Shown here piece after piece: positions 45,855-55,178 of a DNA stretch of 64,000 nt. This DNA is from Mycolicibacterium sp. GF69 (GTDB lineage: Bacteria; Actinomycetota; Actinomycetes; Mycobacteriales; Mycobacteriaceae): positions 62,001 through 126,000 of the forward strand of contig NZ_QMEW01000009.1 in NCBI RefSeq assembly GCF_003284965.1. Reading direction: 5' to 3'. Under the pieces are notes generated by a model, which had not been told where the DNA came from, searched no databases, and saw only the letters and a program-made list of their open reading frames with translations. Position numbers and translations under genes: made by a program. Within the stretch, counting starts at the first letter, position 1. Each line of letters begins with the position of its first letter.

Positions 45855-47027
45855 CTACGCCGACGCATCCAGCGCTTCATGGCACACCCGTACCGGATCT
45901 TCGACGTCGGCAACCGACGCTCCGGCCCGGCGCGCCGCGTCCCGGTAGCCGGGCGTGCCCAACACCTCGCGAACCGCGCGCGCCAGCGCCTCGGCGCCGA
46001 GCGGCCGTACCAGCTGCGCACTCCCCTGGCGCACGACACGATTGGCAATCTCCCACTGATCCCCTCCGCCCGGCACGATCACCATCGGCACACCGGACAG
46101 CAACGCCTTGGCCACTGTCCCGTGCCCGCCGCCACAGATAAGTACGTCCGTTGCGGCCAGTAGCTCGTCCTGACGACCGAGGCCGACCACCGCCCACGGC
46201 GGCACCTCGCGATCGGGCCCGTCGAGGCGCGACACCACCACCCGCGACCCGGCAGGAAGGGCATCGCCCGGCACCAACGTGTCCAGCGCAACCTCGGCGA
46301 GCCCTCCGGCGCCCGTCGTCGCCGTCGACGGGGCGACCACCACCACCGGGCCGTCACCTGCGGGCAGCGGCAGCACCGAAGTCGTCGGCTCGTAGTGCAG
46401 GGGGCCGACGATGACGGCCTCGACCGGCCAGTCAGGGCGCGGCACCTCCAGGGCGGGCAGTGTCGCGATGAGACGTCGCAGCGGTCCCGGATCCTCGGCG
46501 GGCAAGCCGATCTCGACACGAACGGCGGATCGCTGCCGCAGCCCGGCGCGCCACGACCGCGCGCTCAGCGCACGCAGCATCGCATCACGCAGCCGTCCCC
46601 GCACACCTGTTCCGGCCGCCAACCCGCTGCCGATGGGAGGCAGTCCTTTCGACGGCCGGTACAGCGGATGGGTGTTCAGTTCAACCCAGGGCACGCCCAG
46701 TAGATCAGCGGCCAGCCCGCCGCATGCGGTGATCGAATCGGAGACCACCAGGTCGGGTCTCAACGCGGCGATGCCGTTCTCGTTGAGGACCGCCATCCGG
46801 GCTGCCCGTTGGTGAATCTTGGCGCCCGCGTCGGCGTCGTCGTCGCCCGCCGTCGGATCCAGACCATCCAGTTCGCACGCATCGATGCCTTCGCGGCGTG
46901 CCGTGTCGAGCCATCGGGTCCCCGTGAACAGAGTCGGCTTGTCGCCGGCGGCCGCGAACCGCAGGCACAATGCGATGGCCGGGAAGGCGTGCCCGGGATC
47001 GGGTCCTGCCACCACGGCGACGCGCAT
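45855..47027 (-). CDS. UGT/MGT-type glycosyltransferase (Rv2739c-like)
   Basis: A 390-residue GT-B fold protein. The N-terminal Rossmann half begins MRVAVVAGPDPGHAFPAIAL; the C-terminal nucleotide-sugar half has the LICGGGHGTVAKALLSGVPMVIVPGGGDQWEIA motif region. The acceptor is unknown; in mycobacteria such enzymes glycosylate lipids or phenolics. The ATG at 47027 is used because the preceding codons are not family-like. Confidence 0.85.
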   Translation of the reverse strand: MRVAVVAGPDPGHAFPAIALCLRFAAAGDKPTLFTGTRWLDTARREGIDACELDGLDPTAGDDDADAGAKIHQRAARMAVLNENGIAALRPDLVVSDSITACGGLAADLLGVPWVELNTHPLYRPSKGLPPIGSGLAAGTGVRGRLRDAMLRALSARSWRAGLRQRSAVRVEIGLPAEDPGPLRRLIATLPALEVPRPDWPVEAVIVGPLHYEPTTSVLPLPAGDGPVVVVAPSTATTGAGGLAEVALDTLVPGDALPAGSRVVVSRLDGPDREVPPWAVVGLGRQDELLAATDVLICGGGHGTVAKALLSGVPMVIVPGGGDQWEIANRVVRQGSAQLVRPLGAEALARAVREVLGTPGYRDAARRAGASVADVEDPVRVCHEALDASA

Positions 47028-47057
47028 TCGGCCTACCCTGCCACACCGCCTCGGCAC

Positions 47058-47063
47058 TAGGCT
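47058..47063 (+). promoter_or_regulatory. Leaderless -10 element of ephG (TAGGCT)
   Basis: TAGGCT ends 6 nt before the ATG at 47070 and there is no ribosome site. Confidence 0.5.
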
Positions 47064-47069
47064 TGCCCC

Positions 47070-47510
47070 ATGACCGACCAGGCTTCCGGACTGAGAACCG
47101 ACGTCGACAACATCCGAGCGGTGGAGACCTTCCTGTACGCCCTACAGGATGAGGATTTCGACACCGCCGAGCGCTTACTCGCCGACAATGTCGAATGGCA
47201 GAACGTCGGTTATCCCACGATCCGAGGCCGGCAGCGGATCATCGGCATGATGCGGCGCGGCCAGGGCCGGTTCGGCTTCGAGGTGAAAATCCATCGTATC
47301 GCCGCCGACGGCAACTCCGTGCTCACCGAACGCACCGACGCCCTGGTGTTCGGACCGGTGCGGCTGCAGTTCTGGGTGTGTGGGACGTTTGAGGTGCACG
47401 GTGGCCGAATCACGTTGTGGCGCGACTATTTCGACACGCTCGACTTTCTCAAGGCCACGCTGCGCGGTCTGGCGGCGACGGTGTTACCGTCGCTGCGGCC
47501 CACGATGTGA
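47070..47510 (+). CDS. ephG: Limonene-1,2-epoxide hydrolase-type enzyme EphG
   Basis: A 146-residue protein with the NTF2-like cone fold of limonene epoxide hydrolases. The likely catalytic set is R in RTDAL, D in ERTDAL and D in WRDYFDTLDF. The M. tuberculosis counterpart, Rv2740, hydrolyses epoxides of lipid and steroid type. It is convergent with pspM, with 9 nt between the stops. Confidence 0.88.
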   Translation: MTDQASGLRTDVDNIRAVETFLYALQDEDFDTAERLLADNVEWQNVGYPTIRGRQRIIGMMRRGQGRFGFEVKIHRIAADGNSVLTERTDALVFGPVRLQFWVCGTFEVHGGRITLWRDYFDTLDFLKATLRGLAATVLPSLRPTM

Positions 47511-47519
47511 CCGCGGCGG

Positions 47520-48350
47520 TTATGCGCCGCGCACGTGACCGAGTTCGTCGAACGCTTGCGCCCAGCCGGTGAGGCGATCGGTGGCGTTGGCCAATTCGTC
47601 GCGGTAACGCTGTTGCCACATCGGCGACGTCGACGTCGGGCCGGTGTTCGCCGCGGACACCAGTTGTGCTGCGGCGTTGACCATTTCGTTGTACTGCCGC
47701 GCGCCGTGGTCGAGTTGTGCGGTGAACGCCGCAATGGTGGGCGCCAGATGCGAGCGTGACTGCGGCGTCGCGCGGATCGCCCGCTCCATCGACACCACCT
47801 CATTGGCGGTCGCCGACATGGTCACCGCGGTGTGGTTTGCCGCGGCCGTCAGCTCGCGAAGTTCGTCCCCAGGCAGCATCCGTCCACGCTCCATCACGCC
47901 GAGCAGCGAGAACAACCCGCGCTCGGAGGCCGCCAGTGCCGCCATCGGCTGCCGGGCGGCCGATCCGAACGGGGGCAGCCGTCGGGTGGCACGGGACCGC
48001 GGCGGCGGCAGCGGCTCGCGTCGCAGCCATCGGTATCGCAGGAACGTCAACGTGGCCAGAAACGCCGCACCAACGGCGATCGGCGACGGGATGAGCAGCG
48101 CCCAGGCGGGCGTGTCCCAGGCCGCCACCAGCCCGGTGACACCGATCCAGAACACGCACGAGATCGTGAAGAACAATGTGAGACGCAGCGCCCAGCGCCG
48201 CTTGCGCAGCAGCTTCGCGCGCGGGTCCGCGGCCGAGTTCAGCTTGTCGGCCAGCACATCAGACCACTCGGCAGCCGTGTCTATCCCGTTCTGGACACCG
48301 CGCGCCACCAGCGAGCGCCACGGCCCCGGTCGACTCGTCTGCGAACTCAC
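47520..48350 (-). CDS. pspM: Envelope-stress membrane protein PspM (Rv2743c-like)
   Basis: A 276-residue protein: cytoplasmic N-terminus, two close transmembrane segments (about 55-77 and 83-104), then a helical domain. It is the membrane partner that recruits PspA in the mycobacterial phage-shock system. The start is GTG at 48350 with AAGGA upstream, 13 nt after the pspA stop. The fourth gene of the M. tuberculosis operon (Rv2742c) is missing. Confidence 0.85.
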   Translation of the reverse strand: MSSQTSRPGPWRSLVARGVQNGIDTAAEWSDVLADKLNSAADPRAKLLRKRRWALRLTLFFTISCVFWIGVTGLVAAWDTPAWALLIPSPIAVGAAFLATLTFLRYRWLRREPLPPPRSRATRRLPPFGSAARQPMAALAASERGLFSLLGVMERGRMLPGDELRELTAAANHTAVTMSATANEVVSMERAIRATPQSRSHLAPTIAAFTAQLDHGARQYNEMVNAAAQLVSAANTGPTSTSPMWQQRYRDELANATDRLTGWAQAFDELGHVRGA

Positions 48351-48363
48351 TGGTGGTCCTTCG

Positions 48364-49179
48364 TTATTGGGACAGCGGATTTTCCGGCGTCGCCTGCTGC
48401 GGATTGGCCGCCGGAGCGGCAGGCTGTGCCGCAGCATTACCGCCGGCGGGCAACTGCTCACCACGCATCGAAGCGCGGATCTGCTCCAGCCGCGAATGCC
48501 CGGCCATCTGGACGCTGGCCTGCTGAACCTCCATCATCCGGCCCTGTACCGAATTCTGCGCCAGCTCGGCCTCACCCATGGCGTTGGCGTAACGACGCTC
48601 GATCTTCTGGCGCACCTCGTCGAGGCTGGGCGTGGTGCCCGGGGCGGCCAGCTCGCTCATCGACCGCAACGACGAGCTCACCTGCTCCTGCATCTTGGCC
48701 TGTTCGAGCTGAGACAGCAGTTTGGTGCGCTCGGAGATCTTCTGCTGCAGCATCATCGCGTTCTGTTCGACGGCCTTCTTGGCCTGCCCCGCCGCGTTGA
48801 GCGCCTGGTCATGCAGCGTCTTGAGGTCCTCCACGCTCTGCTCGGCGGTCACCAGCTGCGCGGCGAACGCTTCGGCGGCGTTGTTGTACTCGGTGGCCTT
48901 GGCGGCATCGCCGGAGGCGACCGCCTGATCGGCCAGCGTCAACGCCTGCCGAACGTTGACCTGCAGCTTCTCGATGTCGGCGAGTTGGCGGTTGAGCCGC
49001 ATCTCCAGCTGGCGCTGGTTACCGATCACCTGGGCGGCCTGCTGCGTCAGTGCCTGATGCTGCCGCTGGGCTTCCTCGATGGCCTGCTGAATCTGCACTT
49101 TCGGGTCGGCGTACTCGTCCACCTTCGAGCTGAACAGCGCCATGAGGTACTTCCACGCCTTGACGAACGGGTTGGCCAT
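48364..49179 (-). CDS. pspA: PspA/IM30-family membrane-stress protein (35-kDa antigen)
   Basis: A 271-residue, mostly coiled-coil protein (about 25-220) with the amphipathic N-terminal helix [20 protein letters not shown] of PspA. It coats damaged inner membrane. The C-terminus is a low-complexity Ala/Pro/Gln tail. It lies between clgR and pspM, as in M. tuberculosis Rv2744c. Confidence 0.95.
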   Translation of the reverse strand: MANPFVKAWKYLMALFSSKVDEYADPKVQIQQAIEEAQRQHQALTQQAAQVIGNQRQLEMRLNRQLADIEKLQVNVRQALTLADQAVASGDAAKATEYNNAAEAFAAQLVTAEQSVEDLKTLHDQALNAAGQAKKAVEQNAMMLQQKISERTKLLSQLEQAKMQEQVSSSLRSMSELAAPGTTPSLDEVRQKIERRYANAMGEAELAQNSVQGRMMEVQQASVQMAGHSRLEQIRASMRGEQLPAGGNAAAQPAAPAANPQQATPENPLSQ

Positions 49180-49294
49180 GTCAGTTCACTCCGCCTTCGT
49201 GTCGTTGTCTCGGACTCGCCGGCCCGGCTTACCGTGCTGCCCAATCTATCGGGTCGGCGGGCATCGCCACACCCACTCGGTGTCGGAACAGGGC

Positions 49295-49615
49295 TCAGGC
49301 GACGGCCATCGACACGACCTGCGGAATGACCACCTTGGTGGTGGCGTCGATGTTCGCCGCGCCCGCGAAGGCGGCCCGCTCCTCGCGCTCCATCTCCTGG
49401 CCGGCGTCGGAAAGCACCCGCGACAGCGGCACGTCGAGAGCACCGCAGATCGCGTTGAGCAGTTCGCTCGACGCTTCCTTGCGGCCGCGTTCGACCTCGG
49501 AGAGGTAACCCAGGCTGACCCGCGCCGTATCCGACACCTCGCGCAGGGTGCGGCCCTGGTCGACGCGGGCGCGGCGCAGCACGTCGCCGATCACCTCGCG
49601 AAGCAATGCCGTCAT
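49295..49615 (-). CDS. clgR: Transcription activator ClgR
   Basis: A 106-residue regulator that activates clp protease and psp genes after envelope and protein stress. An Xre-type helix-turn-helix lies at about 20-60 ([27 protein letters not shown]), and the C-terminal [10 protein letters not shown] is the degradation tag seen in ClgR proteins. GGAGGG precedes the ATG. It is driven by the ECF-type promoter upstream. Confidence 0.95.
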   Translation of the reverse strand: MTALLREVIGDVLRRARVDQGRTLREVSDTARVSLGYLSEVERGRKEASSELLNAICGALDVPLSRVLSDAGQEMEREERAAFAGAANIDATTKVVIPQVVSMAVA

Positions 49616-49657
49616 CGTGCTCTCCCTCCGGAGTCGGTGGCTGGGGTCAATTAGGGC

Positions 49658-49685
49658 AACGCTGCGTGCGGCCCGGTTGGTTCCC
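49658..49685 (-). promoter_or_regulatory. ECF-type (SigE-like) promoter of clgR
   Basis: On the minus strand GGGAAC, 18 nt, CGTT lies 43 nt before the clgR start. In M. tuberculosis clgR-pspA is a known SigE target, which supports the call. Confidence 0.7.
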
Positions 49686-49765
49686 GGATGGCGCAGATCA
49701 CTCCGGTCACTCTGGCGCGAGGGGCGACGGTGATTCGCGTACCGTCGACCCAGCGATGGGCGTCG

Positions 49766-50362
49766 CTACCGAACGGCGGGTCGTCCGCGCGAGTCCCGGA
49801 TGGCGGAGACGACGTAATCGACACCGGTGATCACGGTCAGGACCACCGCCGCCCACATGATCACCCAGGTGGCGGACAACCATGCACCGGACAGCGGCAG
49901 GATGAACAGGCCGATCGCCACGCCTTGCACCAGGGTCTTGAGCTTGCCGCCCCGGCTGGCGGGGATCACGCCGTGGCGTAACACGGCGAACCGCAGCACC
50001 GTGATGCCGACTTCCCGGACGAGGATCACCACCGTTATCCACCACGGCAGGTCGCCCAGCATCGACAGCCCGATGAGCGCCGCGCCGATGAGAGCCTTGT
50101 CGGCGATGGGGTCGGCGAGTGTGCCGAACTCCGTCACCATGCCATAGCTGCGCGCCAGCGCCCCGTCGAACCGGTCGGTGATCACCGCGACGGTGAACAC
50201 CGCGAATGCGGCTATCCGCCAGAATGTTTCATGACCGTCGCCAACGAAGAGCACCGCCAGGAAAACGGGGACCAACGCCATCCGCACACCGGTGAGCACA
50301 TTCGCGATGTTCGCTACACGGGCGCGCGGGACCAGCGGATCGGTATGGGGTTGGCCCGACAC
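49766..50362 (-). CDS. pgsA3: CDP-diacylglycerol-glycerol-3-phosphate phosphatidyltransferase-type enzyme
   Basis: A 198-residue membrane enzyme with five or six helices. The CDP-alcohol phosphotransferase signature is DRFDGALARSYGMVTEFGTLADPIADK, with all Asp ligands. It probably makes phosphatidylglycerophosphate, the precursor of phosphatidylglycerol and cardiolipin. I use GTG 50362 instead of ATG 50401: a minus-strand TATTCT ends 6 nt upstream, whereas the longer start would leave 2 nt between it and argA. Confidence 0.88.
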   Translation of the reverse strand: MSGQPHTDPLVPRARVANIANVLTGVRMALVPVFLAVLFVGDGHETFWRIAAFAVFTVAVITDRFDGALARSYGMVTEFGTLADPIADKALIGAALIGLSMLGDLPWWITVVILVREVGITVLRFAVLRHGVIPASRGGKLKTLVQGVAIGLFILPLSGAWLSATWVIMWAAVVLTVITGVDYVVSAIRDSRGRPAVR

Positions 50363-50368
50363 CGCAAC

Positions 50369-50397
50369 AGAATATCGGTTGCCCGAACCGATACTCT
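50369..50397. promoter_or_regulatory. Shared divergent leaderless promoters of pgsA3 and argA with inverted repeat
   Basis: TATCGGTT-GCCCG-AACCGATA (50373-50393) is a perfect 8+5+8 inverted repeat. Minus-strand -10 TATTCT (50369-50374) and plus-strand -10 TACTCT (50392-50397) overlap its two ends, and each lies exactly 6 nt from its start codon. One bound regulator could control both genes. Confidence 0.6.
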
Positions 50398-50403
50398 CCA
50401 CCT

Positions 50404-50913
50404 GTGAGCGCAGAATTCGACGAGGTCGTCGTGCGGCGCGCGCGAACCTCGGATGTCCCCGGCATCAAAGCCTTGGTCGACATCTACTCCGGCAAGATCC
50501 TGCTGGAGAAGAATTTGGTGACGCTCTACGAGGCCGTTCAGGAGTTCTGGGTCGCCGAGGTCGAGGGCGAACTGATCGGGTGCGGCGCCCTGCATGTGCT
50601 GTGGTCGGACCTCGGTGAGGTGCGCACCGTCGCGGTGCACCCGAAAGTCAGGGGTCACGGCGTCGGGCATGCGATCGTCGACCGGTTGCTCGTCGTCGCC
50701 CGCGAGTTGCGTCTCGAACGGATCTTCGTGCTCACCTTCGAAGTCGAGTTCTTCACCAGGCACGGGTTCCGCGAGGTCGACGGCACACCCGTGACCGCAG
50801 AGGTCTACGAGGAGATGTGCCGCTCGTATGACACCGGCGTGGCGGAGTTCCTCGACCTGTCCTATGTGAAGCCGAACATTCTCGGCAACACGCGAATGCT
50901 GCTCACTTTGTAG
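50404..50913 (+). CDS. argA: Amino-acid N-acetyltransferase (N-acetylglutamate synthase), GNAT type
   Basis: A 169-residue single-domain GNAT enzyme that starts arginine synthesis by acetylating glutamate. The acetyl-CoA loop is VHPKVRGHGVGHAI near residues 78-91. It is the short, actinobacterial Rv2747 type without a kinase-like domain. The start is GTG in a leaderless position. Confidence 0.92.
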   Translation: MSAEFDEVVVRRARTSDVPGIKALVDIYSGKILLEKNLVTLYEAVQEFWVAEVEGELIGCGALHVLWSDLGEVRTVAVHPKVRGHGVGHAIVDRLLVVARELRLERIFVLTFEVEFFTRHGFREVDGTPVTAEVYEEMCRSYDTGVAEFLDLSYVKPNILGNTRMLLTL

Positions 50914-50916
50914 TGG

Positions 50917-50961
50917 TTTGGGTGCGCTACCTATCGGTGAGCGACCGGTAGCGCACCGAAA
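50917..50961. terminator. Bidirectional hairpin terminator between argA and ftsK
   Basis: GGTGCGCTACC (50921-50931) pairs perfectly with GGTAGCGCACC (50947-50957), extended by TTT/AAA flanks. It fills the gap between the two convergent stops. Confidence 0.7.
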
Positions 50962-53430
50962 TCACTCGTCTTCGTCGTCGCCACCGGTGTCGGCGCCGCC
51001 GCGGATCAAGGCGAGCGTCCCGGCCAACTCGTCGGGTTTGACGAGCACCTCGCGCGCCTTGGAACCTTCGCTCGGCCCGACGATGTTGCGGGTCTCCATC
51101 AAATCCATCAGCCGGCCCGCCTTGGCGAATCCGACGCGCAGTTTGCGCTGCAGCATCGACGTCGACCCGAACTGGCTCGACACCACGAGCTCGACCGCTT
51201 GCAAGAAGACGTCCATATCGTCGCCGATATCGGGATCGACATCGGTGCGCTCGCTGTTGGTCTTGGCGTTGGTGACGCCCTCGGTGTACTCGGGTTCGGC
51301 CTGTTCCTTCGTCGCGTCGACGACGGCGTGGATTTCCTCGTCGGTGATGAACGCGCCCTGCAAACGGATCGGCTTGTTAGCCCCCATCGGCAGGAACAAC
51401 CCGTCGCCCATGCCGATCAGCTTTTCGGCGCCCTGCTGGTCGAGGATGACGCGGCTGTCGGTCAACGACGACGTGGCGAACGCCAACCTCGACGGCACGT
51501 TGGTCTTGATCAGACCGGTCACGACGTCCACCGACGGCCGTTGCGTGGCCAGCACCAGGTGAATGCCTGCCGCGCGCGCCTTCTGGGTGATACGCACGAT
51601 CGCGTCCTCGACATCGCGCGGGGCGGTCATCATCAGGTCGGCCAACTCGTCGACGATCGCGACGATGTACGGGTACGGCTTGTACTCGCGCTGACTGCCC
51701 AGCGGCGCGGTGATCTCACCCGAGCGCACCTTCTTGTTGAAGTCGTCGATGTGGCGCACCCGGGAGGCCTGCATGTCCTGGTAGCGCTGCTCCATCTCCT
51801 CCACCAGCCACGCCAGCGCCGCGGCGGCCTTCTTGGGCTGGGTGATGATCGGGGTGATCAGGTGCGGAATGCCTTCGTACGGCGTGAGTTCCACCATCTT
51901 CGGGTCGATCAGGATCATCCTGACCTCCTCCGGCGTGGCCCGCACCAGCAGCGACACCAGCATCGAGTTCACGAAACTCGACTTGCCCGACCCGGTCGAG
52001 CCTGCGACCAGTAGGTGCGGCATCTTCGCGAGGTTGGCCGAGATGTACTCGCCCTCAATGTCTTTGCCCAGGCCAATGACCAGCGGGTGATGATCGCCGC
52101 GAGTGGAGGGGTCGGTCAGCACGTCGGCGAGCCGAACCATCTCCCGGTCCACGTTGGGCACCTCGATGCCGACCGCGGACTTGCCGGGGATTGGCGCCAG
52201 CATCCGGACGCTTTCGGTCGCGACCGCGTAGGCGATATTGCGTTGCAGCGCAGTGATTTTCTCGACCTTGACCCCGGGTCCGAGTTCGACCTCGTAGCGG
52301 GTGACGGTCGGGCCGCGGGTGCAGCCGGTGACCGATGCGTTGACCTTGAACTGGTCAAGCACCTCGCTGATCGCCTCGATCATGCGGTCGTTGCCCGCAC
52401 TGCGCCGTTTGGGCGGATCGCCGGCCACCAGCAGGTCCAACGACGGTAGTGCATACGGCCCGTCGACCACACGGTCCAGCGACAGCGTCTGCTGTTTGGC
52501 GGCCTTCTTCCTGCGGGTCTTGGCGGTCGGCTCGGGAACCGTGGGCGCCTCGTCGTCGATCGGATAGTTCTCCATGGGCGTGCGCGTCGGCCACGCCTGT
52601 CCCGCGTCGCCGTCGTAAGCGGCCGGGTCGTCGTAGTAGCCGTCGGAGAAGTCCTCGGATTCGGCGATGACTGCGGTGTCCTCGTCGTCGTAATCGTCGT
52701 AGTCGTAGTCGTCGTAGGGCCGGGTGGAGAACATTGCGCGGACCGTCGAGGGCACCTCGCGGATGGTTGTGCCGGTCACCAGCAGCACGCCGAACAGCAC
52801 ACCGATGAACAGCAGCGGTGCGGCGATCCACGCAGTGAGCCCTTCGGAGAGCGGACCGCCGATCGCGAAGCCGATAAAGCCAGCGGCGTGCTGCCGATCA
52901 CCGGGAGCCTGCGGCGAGCCGGCCCACAGATGCCACAAGCCGAGCGCGGGCAGCGCGATCATCGCCGAACCGAGGATCAGCCGCGGCCTGGCGTCCGGAT
53001 CCGGTTCGGTGCGCATGAGCGTGATTCCGACGGCAGCCAGCGCCAGCGGAACGAGGACGACGGCAGCACCGATCAACGTCCGCAGGAATGTGTCGAGCCA
53101 CCCGCCCACCGGGCCCGCGGCGTCGAACCACGAACTGGCGGCGACGATCCCGGCCAGGGCGAGCAGCGCGAGTGCGATGCCGTCACGGCGATGGCCGGGT
53201 TCGAGATCGCGGGCACGACCGACCGAACGTGCGGTGGTGCCGGCGCCCTTGGCCAACATCAACCAGCCGGCCCGCACGCCGCGGCCCACGGTGGCGCCGG
53301 CCGACGAGACCGGTGAGGAAGTTCGGCGCGGTGCCGGCTTACGCCGGGGCGCCGTCCTGCTGCCCGATCGTGAACCCGCCTTTGACCTGCTCGAACGGTT
53401 TCCAGAGCGGGCGGCGGTCTTACTAGGCAT
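50962..53430 (-). CDS. ftsK: DNA translocase FtsK
   Basis: An 822-residue septal DNA pump. A basic Ser/Arg-rich start is followed by about four transmembrane helices (to ~240), an acidic linker with a run of Asp/Tyr (~250-330), the RecA-like motor with Walker A GSTGSGKSS and Walker B MILIDPK, and a C-terminal gamma domain (SMLQRKLRVGFAKAGRLMD). I use the ATG at 53430, with TAGGCT 7 nt upstream (leaderless pattern). Confidence 0.96.
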   Translation of the reverse strand: MPSKTAARSGNRSSRSKAGSRSGSRTAPRRKPAPRRTSSPVSSAGATVGRGVRAGWLMLAKGAGTTARSVGRARDLEPGHRRDGIALALLALAGIVAASSWFDAAGPVGGWLDTFLRTLIGAAVVLVPLALAAVGITLMRTEPDPDARPRLILGSAMIALPALGLWHLWAGSPQAPGDRQHAAGFIGFAIGGPLSEGLTAWIAAPLLFIGVLFGVLLVTGTTIREVPSTVRAMFSTRPYDDYDYDDYDDEDTAVIAESEDFSDGYYDDPAAYDGDAGQAWPTRTPMENYPIDDEAPTVPEPTAKTRRKKAAKQQTLSLDRVVDGPYALPSLDLLVAGDPPKRRSAGNDRMIEAISEVLDQFKVNASVTGCTRGPTVTRYEVELGPGVKVEKITALQRNIAYAVATESVRMLAPIPGKSAVGIEVPNVDREMVRLADVLTDPSTRGDHHPLVIGLGKDIEGEYISANLAKMPHLLVAGSTGSGKSSFVNSMLVSLLVRATPEEVRMILIDPKMVELTPYEGIPHLITPIITQPKKAAAALAWLVEEMEQRYQDMQASRVRHIDDFNKKVRSGEITAPLGSQREYKPYPYIVAIVDELADLMMTAPRDVEDAIVRITQKARAAGIHLVLATQRPSVDVVTGLIKTNVPSRLAFATSSLTDSRVILDQQGAEKLIGMGDGLFLPMGANKPIRLQGAFITDEEIHAVVDATKEQAEPEYTEGVTNAKTNSERTDVDPDIGDDMDVFLQAVELVVSSQFGSTSMLQRKLRVGFAKAGRLMDLMETRNIVGPSEGSKAREVLVKPDELAGTLALIRGGADTGGDDEDE

Positions 53431-53516
53431 GCCTGTAAGCCTAGTCGCTTCAGCCCCAAATTCACCATCTGCCACACGGGTAACAGATTCGTATCGATTG
53501 ATGCGCTTTTGCGACA

Positions 53517-53522
53517 TACCGT
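53517..53522 (+). promoter_or_regulatory. Leaderless -10 element (TACCGT)
   Basis: TACCGT ends 6 nt before the ATG at 53529; no ribosome site is present. Confidence 0.45.
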
Positions 53523-53528
53523 GCGGAA

Positions 53529-53981
53529 ATGACCGATACCAGCACCCCGGCAACGCTGCCGGCCATCACCAAGGTGCTCTGCACCTGCTATGCCGTCATC
53601 GCGATCGCCGCGTTGATCGCGACCTGGAGTCAGAATCTGGCCTACGCCGACCGCGGGGCCGAATTCATCACCGCGTTCTGGCAGGACACCAAAGCCAATG
53701 CGGCAGCGCGGTCGATCACCGTCGATATCGCGCTGTTCCTCCTCGCGGCGGTGATCTTCATGGTGTTCGAGGCACGTAAACACGGCATCAGGTTCGTGTG
53801 GGTCTACATCGTCGCGTCGTTCTTCATCGCGGTCAGCGTGACGTTCCCGTTGTTCCTGCTGGCGCGTGAGTTGCGTATCCATCGCACCGAGGCGCCGCGA
53901 ATCGGGGCGGCGGACACCGTCGGGCTCATCGTGGTCGCGACTGCCACGGCGGCGTTCACGATCTGGGTGGACGTGATGTAG
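53529..53981 (+). CDS. DUF2834 membrane protein
   Basis: A 150-residue protein with four transmembrane segments (about 14-32, 63-81, 88-111, 127-146). The FITAFWQDTKANAAARSITVDIALF segment between helices 1 and 2 marks the DUF2834 family, which has no known function. It is divergent from ftsK with 98 nt between the starts. Confidence 0.78.
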   Translation: MTDTSTPATLPAITKVLCTCYAVIAIAALIATWSQNLAYADRGAEFITAFWQDTKANAAARSITVDIALFLLAAVIFMVFEARKHGIRFVWVYIVASFFIAVSVTFPLFLLARELRIHRTEAPRIGAADTVGLIVVATATAAFTIWVDVM

Positions 53982-54046
53982 CCCGGTCCCGACTGAGTAG
54001 GCTGTGCACTCGTCCAGCACACACTCATCGAGGAGTCCAGTCCGCC

Positions 54047-54361
54047 ATGCCCGTAGTCGTCGTCGCCACCATGACCGCCAAACCCGAATCCGTTGACACC
54101 GTGCGGAAGGCATGCAAGGACGCGATCGAGGCGGTGCATCAGGAGCCGGGCTGCGAGCTCTATGCGCTGCACGAAGCCAACGGCACGTTCGTGTTCGTCG
54201 AGCAGTGGGCCGATGAGGACGCATTGAAGACCCACAGCACCGCGCCGGCCGTCGCGACGCTCTTCGGCACGGTCGGTGAGCATCTCGACGGCGCCCCGGA
54301 CATCAAGATGCTGGCGCCCGTCGTCGCGGGTGATCCCAGCAAGGGCGCGCTACGTCCCTGA
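54047..54361 (+). CDS. ABM-domain monooxygenase-like protein (Rv2749-like)
   Basis: A 104-residue antibiotic-biosynthesis-monooxygenase (ABM) ferredoxin-like fold: [25 protein letters not shown] at the start and [16 protein letters not shown] in the middle. Such small proteins act as quinone-forming oxygenases or heme-binding proteins; the substrate is unknown. GAGGAG lies 15 nt upstream. It is coupled to the next gene by a 1-nt overlap (TGATG). Confidence 0.82.
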   Translation: MPVVVVATMTAKPESVDTVRKACKDAIEAVHQEPGCELYALHEANGTFVFVEQWADEDALKTHSTAPAVATLFGTVGEHLDGAPDIKMLAPVVAGDPSKGALRP

Positions 54362-55176
54362 TGGCTCCCCTCGACGGCAAGGTTGCCTTCATCACCGGCG
54401 CTGCGAGGGGCCAGGGACGGGCGGAAGCCGTCAAGCTGGCCTCCGATGGCGCGAACATCATCGCCATCGACATCTGCGAGCAGATCGCGTCGGTCCCGTA
54501 CCCGCTGGCGACAGCAGATGATCTGGTTGAGACCGTGAAACTCGTCGAGGACACCGGCGCGCGAATCGTCGCACGGCAGGCCGACGTTCGCGATCGCGAA
54601 TCGTTGCAGCAGGCGCTGCAAGCCGGATTGGACGCCTTCGGCGGCCTGGACATCGTCGTCGCCAACGCGGGAATCGCCCCGATGCAGTCGGGTGACGCCG
54701 GTTGGCGCGACGTGATCGACGTCAATCTGACCGGCGTCTTCCACACGATCGAGATGACCCGCCATCCGTTGACCGAGCGCGGCGGCGGGGCGATGGTGCT
54801 GATCAGTTCGGTGATGGGCTTGGTCGGCGGCGGAGGCGACGACTCAGGCTCGATCGGCTACGCCGCCGCCAAGCACGGCATGGTCGGTCTGATGCGGGTC
54901 TACGCCAATCTTCTGGCACCGCATGGTATTCGAGTCAACTCGATACATCCGGCCGGTGTCGAGACCCCGATGATCGACAACGAGTTCATTCAGCGGTGGC
55001 TGGAGGACGTCGTCACGCAGACCGGCAAGCCCGTGGACATGGGAAATGCGCTACCGGTCGAAACCCTCGACCCTGACGACATCGCCAACGCGGTCGCCTT
55101 CCTGGTATCCGACGCCGCGCGTTACATCACCGGCGTGACGCTGCCCGTCGACGCGGGCTACATCAACAAGCGCTGA
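54361..55176 (+). CDS. Mycofactocin-type SDR oxidoreductase (Rv2750-like)
   Basis: A 271-residue short-chain dehydrogenase. The NAD motif is [12 protein letters not shown], and the catalytic set is S in LISSVMG and YAAAKHG. The insertion between strands 2 and 3 ([22 protein letters not shown]) is typical of mycofactocin-coupled SDRs, which keep NAD tightly bound. It probably oxidises an alcohol together with the ABM protein encoded just upstream. Confidence 0.87.
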   Translation: MAPLDGKVAFITGAARGQGRAEAVKLASDGANIIAIDICEQIASVPYPLATADDLVETVKLVEDTGARIVARQADVRDRESLQQALQAGLDAFGGLDIVVANAGIAPMQSGDAGWRDVIDVNLTGVFHTIEMTRHPLTERGGGAMVLISSVMGLVGGGGDDSGSIGYAAAKHGMVGLMRVYANLLAPHGIRVNSIHPAGVETPMIDNEFIQRWLEDVVTQTGKPVDMGNALPVETLDPDDIANAVAFLVSDAARYITGVTLPVDAGYINKR

Positions 55177-55178
55177 CG

